Translations under genes and position numbers: made by a program
Assembly (NCBI GenBank): GCA_001782515.1
Contig: MFOV01000008.1
Span: 1 to 37,647, forward strand
DNA from: Candidatus Levybacteria bacterium RIFCSPLOWO2_01_FULL_39_10
Lineage (GTDB): Bacteria > Patescibacteriota > Microgenomatia > Levybacterales > UBA12049
Length of the DNA stretch: 37,647 bases
Direction of reading: 5' to 3'
Notes under the pieces: generated by a model
The model's database searches: none
What the model was told of the DNA's origin: nothing
What the model saw: only the letters and a program-made list of their open reading frames with translations
In this document: in pieces, positions 13,745 to 19,908 of the stretch
Numbering within the stretch: position 1 is the stretch's first letter
How the letters are laid out: the number at the start of each line of letters is the position of its first letter

Positions 13745-14401
13745 CTATATCTCTATCCTTCCTTCCATGGCCCGTTGCAAAGTTATCTCATCAGCATATT
13801 CCAAATCCGCGCCTATCGGCAAACCTCTCCCGATCCTTGTTACTTTTAGCTTTTCGCCCTGCCTGCCGGCAGGCAGGTTTTGCTTGTCCGCCGGAGCCTT
13901 GGCGGAGGCGGAAGCTTTTAGCTGTTTATCAATATACATTGCAGTTGCTTCACCCTCCATTGTCGGATTTGTCGCAAGTATAATTTCCGTGACACTTCCT
14001 TCACCTTTTACTCTATCAAGGAGTTGCTTAATATATATTTCATCCGGTCCTATGTTATTCAAAGGATCAATCCGGCCGTGCAGGACATGATAAACGCCTT
14101 TATATTTTCCGCTTTTTTCAAGTGCCAAAACATCCAGCGGCTCCTCAACCACACAAATTACACCCTGATCGCGCTCGGGATCTGAACAAATTTCGCATGG
14201 ATCAGTCTCTCCTACAGTAAAACAATTTGAACAAATTATTGTTCCGGTTTTTAAGTTTTGGAGACTTTGGGCAAACTTATCGAGTTCGTATTGCGGTACG
14301 TGTAAAAGATAAAAAGTAAGCCTTTGGGCGGTTTTTGGCCCAATGCCCGGTAATTTTTCAAATGATTCGGTCAATGCCTGTACTGCTTTTGGAATCTTCA
14401 T
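13745..14401 (-). CDS. recR: recombination protein RecR, 218 aa
   Basis: RecF-pathway protein that helps load RecA at gaps. It has the N-terminal helix-hairpin-helix (KLPGIGPKTAQRL, 17-29), the zinc finger Cys57, Cys60, Cys69, Cys72, and a Toprim domain (VVEEPLD, GRIDPLNNIG, NPTMEGEATAMY). The start is MKIPKAVQ at 14401, as in other RecR; the six codons before it are dispensable. Odd feature: residues ~163-186 are a repeat-derived insertion (ASASAKAPADKQ, NLPAGRQG) in a Toprim loop where other RecR have about four residues. Member of the dnaX-ybaB-prs-recR cluster. Confidence 0.95.
   Translation of the reverse strand: MKIPKAVQALTESFEKLPGIGPKTAQRLTFYLLHVPQYELDKFAQSLQNLKTGTIICSNCFTVGETDPCEICSDPERDQGVICVVEEPLDVLALEKSGKYKGVYHVLHGRIDPLNNIGPDEIYIKQLLDRVKGEGSVTEIILATNPTMEGEATAMYIDKQLKASASAKAPADKQNLPAGRQGEKLKVTRIGRGLPIGADLEYADEITLQRAMEGRIEI
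13858..13915. repeat. two palindromes inserted in the recR coding sequence
   Basis: A perfect 20-base palindrome CCTGCCTGCCGGCAGGCAGG (13858-13877) and an imperfect one from GCTTGTCCGCC to GGCGGAAGC (13882-13915). Their translation gives LPAGRQG and SASAKAPADK. A related GC-rich palindrome lies between proS and gnd (about 21188-21222). Confidence 0.8.
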
Positions 14402-14402
14402 G

Positions 14403-14475
14403 ATTCTAGTTATTAGCAATTAGCATTTAGCCATTAGTTAATAAAACTAAAAGCTAGTTGCTAGTGGCTAGTTGC
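14403..14475. repeat. TAGC/TTAGCAATTAGC tandem repeat
   Basis: Degenerate short repeats of TAGCTATTAGCAAT type between prs and recR; similar runs lie at 18301-18332 and 21172-21235, and in coding frame in rseP (30857-30893). Confidence 0.6.
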
Positions 14476-15405
14476 TCCTTTCAATTCTTCTGCTATCATA
14501 TCTGCAACACTTATTATCTCAAGTTTTCCAAATTTTCGATTTTCTGGTATCTCAATTGTATCTGTAACAATCACTTTTTTAATATTTGAATTTTGTATTT
14601 CTTGGGGAGCATCTCCTGCAAAAACTCCATGGGTAGACATAGCATAAACCTCCTCTGCCCCATTCTCCGTTAAAAGATCTGCTGAGGCAATTAAAGTTTT
14701 GCCTGTTGAAATAACATCATCGACAATTACTGCTGTTTTTTTAACGCCTCCTGTAAACTTGAGCGACTTAATATCCCCTGTTACAAGGTCTCTGTCTTTT
14801 TCAACTGTAACATATGGCACTCCGCCAAGCTCTTCTGAAATTTTTTTAATTCGTGCAATGCCTCCCATGTCAGGACTTACTAAAACAAGCTCGTGATTTA
14901 TGATTGATGATTTATGATTGATGATTTCGTGAGGGGTGGCGAGCGAATTTATTTTTTTTGCAAATAAGGGAATGGCTGAAAGTTCCCTCACTTCTTTTTT
15001 GAAAAGCTCGGATATTTTGACCGAATGAAACTCAAATGAAATAAATCTATCAACTCCAAGACTTTCCAAAATCTTAATTATAACCTCAAGCGAAACGCCT
15101 TCACCTGATCTAAACACATGGTCCTGTCTTTGATACCCAAGATAAGGGATTACAAGTGTAACTCGCCGTGCTCCTGATCTTTTAAGAGAATCGAGGATGA
15201 AAAAAAGCTCCATGTAGTATAAGTTGGGAGATATTCCCGTAGACTGTACCACCACAACATCCTGATCTAATACATCACTTATTACCCTGACTCTGTTTTC
15301 GTTGTCGGGAAAAGTATGAATTTCAATTTGGCCCAAGTCGTAACCTTTGTGATCGGCGATTTTTTGAGCCAAACTTTTATTTGAGCTTCCTGAAAAAATT
15401 AACAT
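14461..15405 (-). CDS. prs: ribose-phosphate pyrophosphokinase, 314 aa
   Basis: Makes PRPP from ribose 5-phosphate and ATP for nucleotide, His and Trp synthesis. Recognised by PYLGYQRQD at 87-95 and the PRPP loop AVIVDDVISTGKTL at 225-238. The usual LHxxQIQGFF segment is replaced by FEFHSVKISELF (His127 kept), so this is a divergent branch. Residues ~157-172 (PHEIINHKSSIINHE) are translated from a tandem DNA repeat before the conserved VSPDMGG. The ATG overlaps the ybaB stop by one base (TAATG). The ribose 5-phosphate could come from the gnd/zwf/pgl enzymes nearby. Confidence 0.93.
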   Translation of the reverse strand: MLIFSGSSNKSLAQKIADHKGYDLGQIEIHTFPDNENRVRVISDVLDQDVVVVQSTGISPNLYYMELFFILDSLKRSGARRVTLVIPYLGYQRQDHVFRSGEGVSLEVIIKILESLGVDRFISFEFHSVKISELFKKEVRELSAIPLFAKKINSLATPHEIINHKSSIINHELVLVSPDMGGIARIKKISEELGGVPYVTVEKDRDLVTGDIKSLKFTGGVKKTAVIVDDVISTGKTLIASADLLTENGAEEVYAMSTHGVFAGDAPQEIQNSNIKKVIVTDTIEIPENRKFGKLEIISVADMIAEELKGATSH

Positions 15406-15686
15406 TAACTACCACCTAAAAGCCCTGATAGCCCTCCTTGCATTCCTGCAAGTTTTTTAGCAGCTATTTCCTGGGATTTTTTAATAGCTTCATTTACCGC
15501 ATCTTTAATGTCGCTATCTGACCTATCATTAGTCTTAAGTTCCTGAATTTTTTGATCTCCTGAGATTTTTATTTCAACTCCGTGTTTTTCAACGTCAATT
15601 ATCTCTGCTGCAAGAAGCCGCTGAATCTGCATAGCCTGATCGCGCATCTTTTTTAATTCTCCAATTTGTCCAAAAGGATTTCTCAT
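15405..15686 (-). CDS. ybaB: YbaB/EbfC nucleoid-associated protein, 93 aa
   Basis: Small dimeric DNA-binding protein that lies next to dnaX and recR in most bacteria. Features: N-terminal helix (LKKMRDQAMQIQRLLAAE), central strands (VEIKISGDQKIQELK), C-terminal helix and a Gly-rich tail (GMQGGLSGLLGG). The start is ATG 15686 (MRNPFGQIG), placed after GGGGGAGGTGAATTTT; the GTG at 15695 is part of that Shine-Dalgarno. It has the tandem-hairpin leader L2 filling the whole gap to dnaX. Confidence 0.9.
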   Translation of the reverse strand: MRNPFGQIGELKKMRDQAMQIQRLLAAEIIDVEKHGVEIKISGDQKIQELKTNDRSDSDIKDAVNEAIKKSQEIAAKKLAGMQGGLSGLLGGS

Positions 15687-15692
15687 AAAATT

Positions 15693-15764
15693 CACCTCCC
15701 CCTGTTGGATAACCTTCGATATCCAACGGGGTCACGTTGGATGCGCTAGCTATCCAACAGTGAC
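15693..15764 (-). promoter_or_regulatory. tandem-hairpin leader, copy L2, before ybaB
   Basis: Minus strand: hairpin A (GTCACtGTTGGAT with ATCCAACGTGAC; 15752-15764 and 15731-15742), hairpin B (CCCCGTTGGATA with TATCCAACaGGGG; 15720-15731 and 15699-15711), then GGAGGTG. Hairpin B's right arm shares its G run with the Shine-Dalgarno, so folding could limit ribosome access. It starts on the first base of the dnaX stop codon. Confidence 0.8.
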
Positions 15765-17143
15765 TAATTTTTTAATTTTATCTCAACTTTTATTTTTTCG
15801 CCTGTTATCTCACTCGCAAACCTTTCAATCAAAGCTTGCGCATTTTCACTACTTAATCTATCTTTATGAAACTTGTAACCTGTTGAAAGGGTAAGTTTGT
15901 TTTTATCGAATTTTTCAATCTTACATCCTCGCAATAACCCTGCAACTGTGACATTTTCTTTTTTAATTTTTTCTATCAGCTCTTCTAATATCTTATCATC
16001 TTTATTCTCACCAACGCTTGGGTTTTTCAAACTTAAACTCGGATTCTGGGAAATGTTCGTCTGATTATCCGAATCACTGATACTCCGATTCTCTGAGTTT
16101 TCTGAGTTTTCTGAGTTTTCCGAAAAGCACCACTCAACTATTGCAAGCTCAAGTGGAAGCTGCGGAATTACGGAATATTTTACTTCCATATGAGATTTTG
16201 ATAAAAGAAGAATAAGATCCCTTGTTTCATTTGTTTTTCCTAATCCTTGCCTTGCTTCATTTATAAGTCTTTGGTGGAGTTCTTCAATAAGATTCTGGGT
16301 AAACAGCTTAAAATCAATGCCAGCGTTTGATAGATCATTGACGGTTTCGATTGCCGCATTTACGTCTTTTTCCGAAAGCGCGCTGACAAGCTCCTCTGTT
16401 GCCAAGTTTAAAGTTTTTGTTTTGTATCTTTTCTCAACTGTAATTAAACTAATACTTGATGATGTTGATAGTTCTTCAAGAATTTTTGCGCCGTCTCTAA
16501 AACTTCCGTCTGACAATTTTGCAATCTGAATTAAAGCTTCCTTATCCGCTTTTATTTTTTCTCCTTTTACAATTTGCTGAAATGAGGAAACGAGCTCCTC
16601 ATTTGTTGCTTTTGAAAAAGACAAATGAAAACAGCGAGACTTAATCGTCTCAGGAACTTTCTGAGATTCTGTTGTGCATAAAATAAAATACGCATGGGAC
16701 GGCGGCTCTTCAAGTGTTTTTAAAAGTGCGTTGAATGCTTCAGTTGTCAGCATATGCACCTCGTCAATTATATAGATTTTTTTCTTTGACTGAACAGGTG
16801 AGAGTCTTATCTTCTCCCTCAAATCCCTTATCTCATCAATTCCGCGATTTGAAGCAGCATCAATCTCAATCACATCAAGATTTGTGCCATTTCCAATTGA
16901 TAAGCAAGGAAAGCATTTGTTACAAGGCTCAATATCCCTGCCGCGCCTATTAGTGCAATTTATTGCTTTTGCTATAAGACGCGCGGTTGATGTTTTTCCA
17001 AGACCCCGGCCGCCTGTAAACAAAAATGCGTGGGGAATTTTGTCAGGAATATTCCCTTTTAGCGCGTTTTCAAGCTTTTCCCGCGCCGAAACGCAGTCAA
17101 GCTCTGAAAATTTCTTCGGTCGGTATTTTAAATAAAAAACCAT
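15764..17143 (-). CDS. dnaX: DNA polymerase III subunit gamma/tau, 459 aa
   Basis: ATPase of the clamp loader that places the beta clamp on DNA. Walker A GGRGLGKTS at 44-52, four-Cys zinc module Cys63, Cys74, Cys77, Cys80, Walker B IYIIDEVHML at 123-132, LLKTLEEPP at 140-148 and the SRC motif at 169-171. Domain III follows, then a short C-terminus after residue ~340. The junction contains a tandem SEN repeat (SENSENSENSEN, DNA 16089-16127). The chain is shorter than typical tau, so the alpha-binding region may be reduced. It ends where the ybaB leader begins. Confidence 0.96.
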   Translation of the reverse strand: MVFYLKYRPKKFSELDCVSAREKLENALKGNIPDKIPHAFLFTGGRGLGKTSTARLIAKAINCTNRRGRDIEPCNKCFPCLSIGNGTNLDVIEIDAASNRGIDEIRDLREKIRLSPVQSKKKIYIIDEVHMLTTEAFNALLKTLEEPPSHAYFILCTTESQKVPETIKSRCFHLSFSKATNEELVSSFQQIVKGEKIKADKEALIQIAKLSDGSFRDGAKILEELSTSSSISLITVEKRYKTKTLNLATEELVSALSEKDVNAAIETVNDLSNAGIDFKLFTQNLIEELHQRLINEARQGLGKTNETRDLILLLSKSHMEVKYSVIPQLPLELAIVEWCFSENSENSENSENRSISDSDNQTNISQNPSLSLKNPSVGENKDDKILEELIEKIKKENVTVAGLLRGCKIEKFDKNKLTLSTGYKFHKDRLSSENAQALIERFASEITGEKIKVEIKLKN

Positions 17144-17187
17144 GGTCGCATTGCTCCAATTTCTAATTACTAATTTCTAAATACTAA

Positions 17188-17299
17188 GACGCGGGAAGCT
17201 ATAAAATTTTCGCAACGTACGTCAGCGACGAAGAGTTTATGGATAAACAAAATTTATTCGCGCAGGCAGTAAGAAAATTTTAAAGCGACCTTAAGCGTC
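17188..17299 (-). ncRNA. candidate structured RNA repeat, copy R1
   Basis: A 112-base element between ybeY and dnaX with a second copy at 18334. Closing stem GACGC/GCGTC (17188-17192 with 17295-17299); long AT stem GCTATAAAATTTTC with GAAAATTTTAAAGC (13 of 14 paired); a nearly invariant centre with CGTC-AGC-GACG and GTTTAT-GG-ATAAAC hairpins. It begins on the ybeY stop codon. No reading frame explains it. Strand of transcription is assumed from the neighbours. Confidence 0.65.
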
Positions 17300-17691
17300 T
17301 ATTCTTCATGGTGCAGTCCGAGTAAATGGCCCATGCCATGAACAATCAGCTGATCAATCTTGTCATCCACCAGCATCTCGTCTCTTGCCGCCTCCTCAAT
17401 TACCTTAGGGTACGATATCACAATATCCCCAAGCCTCAGTTTGTCAGTCGGAGGACGGGAACTTGCGCCGTCTGAAAGCGAAAAAGTGAGAATGTTTCTT
17501 GTTTTATCCTCTCCCTTGTATTTTAGGGAAAGTTCCCTCATTTTCCTGTCTCCGACTACTGCAACTGATACCTCAACCGGTGATTTCACTCCCTCCTTTG
17601 ATAATGTTGAGCCGACTGCTGATCTTATTCTTTTTCTGTTAACTTTATAACGGGACTCCACAAAAATCAGAACATTAATACTGTTTTCCAT
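17299..17691 (-). CDS. ybeY: endoribonuclease YbeY, 130 aa
   Basis: Zinc-dependent RNase needed for 16S rRNA 3'-end maturation and ribosome quality control. The metal motif HGMGHLLGLHH at 118-128 gives ligands His118, His122 and His128. Also typical are the central strand DIVISYPKV and RNILTFSLS. The protein stops two residues after the motif, so it lacks the usual short tail. It lies three bases behind rpsU, consistent with a ribosome-linked operon, and its stop codon touches repeat R1. Confidence 0.93.
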   Translation of the reverse strand: MENSINVLIFVESRYKVNRKRIRSAVGSTLSKEGVKSPVEVSVAVVGDRKMRELSLKYKGEDKTRNILTFSLSDGASSRPPTDKLRLGDIVISYPKVIEEAARDEMLVDDKIDQLIVHGMGHLLGLHHEE

Positions 17692-17694
17692 ATA

Positions 17695-17877
17695 TTAAAA
17701 ACTTGCTCTTTTGACGCGTCTTGCCTCCTCTGCTTTTGCTTTTCTGGCAAGAGAGGGCTTAAGGTAAAATTCTCGCCTTTTTGCTTCCTGAATAATTCCC
17801 TCATTTATTACTTTTTTTGTAAATTTGCGAATAAGCGAATCATCACTGTCTCCGGGCATTTTTTTAACAACTACCAT
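17695..17877 (-). CDS. rpsU: 30S ribosomal protein S21, 60 aa
   Basis: Small-subunit protein near the anti-Shine-Dalgarno helix, helping initiation. Typical features: MVVVKKMPGDSDDSLIRKF start, helix FTKKVINEGIIQEAKRREFY and a basic end (SLARKAKAEEARRVKR). Its leader carries hairpin copy L3 and a strong GGAGGTG 11 bases upstream of the ATG, a long spacing. S21 levels affect Shine-Dalgarno-dependent initiation, so a leader that masks its own Shine-Dalgarno would make sense as feedback; that is inference. Confidence 0.95.
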   Translation of the reverse strand: MVVVKKMPGDSDDSLIRKFTKKVINEGIIQEAKRREFYLKPSLARKAKAEEARRVKRASF

Positions 17878-17888
17878 AATTTAGAAAA

Positions 17889-17960
17889 CACCTCCCCCTG
17901 TTGGATAATCTTCGATATCCAACGGGGTCACGTTGGATGCATTAGCTATCCAACAGTGAC
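17889..17960 (-). promoter_or_regulatory. tandem-hairpin leader, copy L3, before rpsU
   Basis: Nearly identical to L2: hairpin A 17948-17960 with 17927-17938, hairpin B 17916-17927 with 17895-17907, then GGAGGTG (17889-17895). The few differences from L2 lie in the loops (for example GCATTAGCT against GCGCTAGCT), while the stems are unchanged. Confidence 0.8.
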
Positions 17961-17973
17961 CAATTTTTTTACT

Positions 17974-18294
17974 TTATATTTCATGTTTACTCCATGGCCC
18001 CATTAAATGAATATGCAAGTGGCTTATGATTTGTGCTCCCCCGCCATTTATTCCAATCCTGTAACCTTTTTTCTCAAGACCAGTCTCTTTTATCATTTTT
18101 TTCAAAATTTTTGTCATTTTTGCAAGCGAGTCTTCATCAACATCTAAAAAATCCCGGATGTGTTTTTTTGAGACTATCAAAAGATGCGTTGGTCTTATGG
18201 GATTAATATCCGGAAAAACCATAACGTCTTTATCTTCATAGGTAAACTCTTTTGGAATTTCCCCATCTCTGATTTTACAAAAAATACAATCCAT
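17974..18294 (-). CDS. HIT family protein, 106 aa
   Basis: Histidine-triad nucleotide hydrolase of the HinT branch, which cleaves AMP-linked compounds. It starts MDCIFCKIRDGEIP at ATG 18294 (the TTG nine bases earlier is not needed). The triad is HLHIHLMG near the C-terminus. The zinc-type Cys pair CIFC is kept. It lies between the DHH protein and rpsU, separated by R2 on one side and the L3 leader on the other. A second, larger HIT gene is at 36783. Confidence 0.9.
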   Translation of the reverse strand: MDCIFCKIRDGEIPKEFTYEDKDVMVFPDINPIRPTHLLIVSKKHIRDFLDVDEDSLAKMTKILKKMIKETGLEKKGYRIGINGGGAQIISHLHIHLMGPWSKHEI

Positions 18295-18333
18295 ATTTGG
18301 CAATTAGCTACTAGCATCTAGCTTCTAGCATTT

Positions 18334-18448
18334 AGTGCAGGGAGCTTGTGAAATTTTCGAAGCGTACGTCAGCGACGAAGAGTTTATGGACAGACTAAAC
18401 TTTATTCGCGCAGGCAGTAAGAAAATTTTATAAGCGACCTTGAGCACT
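18334..18448 (-). ncRNA. candidate structured RNA repeat, copy R2
   Basis: Second copy of the element at 17188. Closing stem AGTGC/GCACT (18334-18338 with 18444-18448) differs in sequence from R1 but remains complementary; the long stem is GCTTGTGAAATTTTC with GAAAATTTTATAAGC, fully paired with two G-U. The centre (GCGTACGTCAGCGACGAAG and TTCGCGCAGGCAGTAAG) is almost unchanged. It starts two bases past the stop of the DHH gene, just as R1 touches the ybeY stop. Confidence 0.65.
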
Positions 18449-18450
18449 TG

Positions 18451-19332
18451 CTACTTCTTAAGCACTGCTATTATATCATCAAGCTTCAGCTTTGTTGGCC
18501 TCATTGTTGGATTCTTAGTCGTTCCGTTGAGAAGCATTTTACGACTAACATGTAAAAACCACGTTGCCTCAGGATCCATTTTTTTAAGCTGCTCGTATGT
18601 TTGTGTAAGGTCTGTGTCTGATTTTGGATTTGCTTTAATCCTTACATACCCTTTTCTCGGATCGCGTCTTACAACAACTGAGGCCCCCATCATTTGTCCT
18701 AGTTTTATTACGTCGTCATTCACTGTTTCAACACCAAGACCCTCCCCCCATTTACTTTCAAATTTAATACCTATTTCCTTTATTTCCTTTTCAGCCCAAA
18801 TTCTATTTTCAAACTCATGAACAAGTGCATCAAGCGCCTGGAAAATAAAATCCGTGTAAAATTGGTCAGAGTCTGGTTTTTGAAGCTTCAGCCCGTCTAA
18901 AATATTAACTAGAGAAAAGTCATGATAATAAGCGAGGGGATCTGGTCTATACAACTCCTTGAAATGATCAATGTCAACTACCACTCCGACAATTCTTCTG
19001 ACAGCTTCAAGTTTTTCATCTTTTAATTCTTTTTTATTGTGGATTAATGCAAAATCCAGCGCTCTTGTTGCACCGCAAACATTCTCGTCCGGTGTTTGGT
19101 GGTGGTCTAAGGGTCCCATTCCGGTGTCAACGTGGATTACCTCATCTTCTCCGTACATCTCAATTGTGTTTTCAAAATCCGAATCAGGCACCGCCTTTTT
19201 ATCTTTATAACGGTTGCCCGCGGGAACGAATTTTATTTCAGCCTCATCCCAGCCTGGTAAAAACCGCTTTAATATCCAAGCGGATGAGATTGCGTCGATA
19301 TCCGGCAGTGAATGAGTTACAATAATTTTCAT
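18451..19332 (-). CDS. DHH/MYG1-like predicted phosphoesterase, 293 aa
   Basis: Metal-dependent phosphohydrolase of the DHH superfamily by motif order: His7, Asp11, Asp13 (HSLPDIDA), Asp69 (HVDTGMG), DHHQ at 76-79 and a further DIDH at 120-123. The order and the DHHQ box recall MYG1/UPF0160 proteins, which act as 3'-5' RNA exonucleases; nanoRNase or phosphatase activity is also possible. The C-terminal part (ASVVVRRDPRKGYVRIKA, TWFLHVSRKMLLNG) would be the substrate-binding domain. Cytoplasmic. Its stop codon lies next to repeat R2. Confidence 0.65.
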   Translation of the reverse strand: MKIIVTHSLPDIDAISSAWILKRFLPGWDEAEIKFVPAGNRYKDKKAVPDSDFENTIEMYGEDEVIHVDTGMGPLDHHQTPDENVCGATRALDFALIHNKKELKDEKLEAVRRIVGVVVDIDHFKELYRPDPLAYYHDFSLVNILDGLKLQKPDSDQFYTDFIFQALDALVHEFENRIWAEKEIKEIGIKFESKWGEGLGVETVNDDVIKLGQMMGASVVVRRDPRKGYVRIKANPKSDTDLTQTYEQLKKMDPEATWFLHVSRKMLLNGTTKNPTMRPTKLKLDDIIAVLKK

Positions 19333-19388
19333 AGATAGAATAGATAGACTAGTATACTTGTTTTTCCGAAAGATTTAAAGTTTTTCCC

Positions 19389-19416
19389 TTGACAAGGAAT
19401 TAAATTAATATAAACT
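19389..19416 (+). promoter_or_regulatory. promoter of the gene at 19423
   Basis: TTGACA (19389-19394), 16-bp spacer, TAAACT (19411-19416), six bases to the ATG. The stretch TAAACTAAGG-TATG recurs before the gene at 22305. Confidence 0.55.
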
Positions 19417-19422
19417 AAGGGT

Positions 19423-19908
19423 ATGGATCCAAAACTGTCCGGGCTTGATCCCAAGCTTCAGGATGCGTATAACCGTGTTATGAGCGGTCCAACTGCTCAG
19501 ACAACAACAACTCCCCCAGGCGCTCAAACAGAGGCAGTAACTGCACCAGCAGGAACAACTCCTGCGCCAGCTGTTGGACCTTCGCCGATGTCAGTAAATC
19601 CTCAACCAAATACAACACTGGGCTACACAGGATTTGACACATCATCAAGCCCTGCTCAGTCGTACTCAAGTGCTGCATCCTACGCAACACCATCGGTTGC
19701 CCCTCCATCTTCGATGGGCTCATCAACTGTTTCATTTAATGCAGGAGGCTCTACATCATCCCAGCCCCAGGGAACGACAGCTGTAAAGAAAAAAGGGTCA
19801 GGACTTATGCCTGTTCTTGTCGGAATACTTATTATTTTTCTTCTGGCAGGATATACCTTTGTGTGGATTTATATTTTTGGAGTCGAGCTACCCTTCATTA
19901 ATTTTTGA
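19423..19908 (+). CDS. Pro/Thr/Ser-rich protein with C-terminal membrane anchor, 161 aa
   Basis: Residues ~20-125 are low-complexity Pro, Thr, Ser, Ala and Gln; residues ~128-152 are one membrane helix (LMPVLVGILIIFLLAGYTF) preceded by KKKGSG. This is a tail-anchored layout with the flexible part probably cytoplasmic. No domain is recognised. Its last 21 bases overlap proS tail-to-tail. The start is leaderless, six bases behind the -10 box. Confidence 0.6.
   Translation: MDPKLSGLDPKLQDAYNRVMSGPTAQTTTTPPGAQTEAVTAPAGTTPAPAVGPSPMSVNPQPNTTLGYTGFDTSSSPAQSYSSAASYATPSVAPPSSMGSSTVSFNAGGSTSSQPQGTTAVKKKGSGLMPVLVGILIIFLLAGYTFVWIYIFGVELPFINF

Noticed and set aside
14403..14475. CRISPR-like array from short repeated TAGC units
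   Set aside because: Units are degenerate, 8-12 bases, without unique spacers of constant length, and no cas genes are present.
15693..17960. A two-state switch in the ybaB/rpsU leaders, because all GTTGGAT and ATCCAAC arms can exchange partners
   Set aside because: In copy L1 the arms of hairpin A and B are different and cannot exchange, so only the two separate hairpins are conserved.
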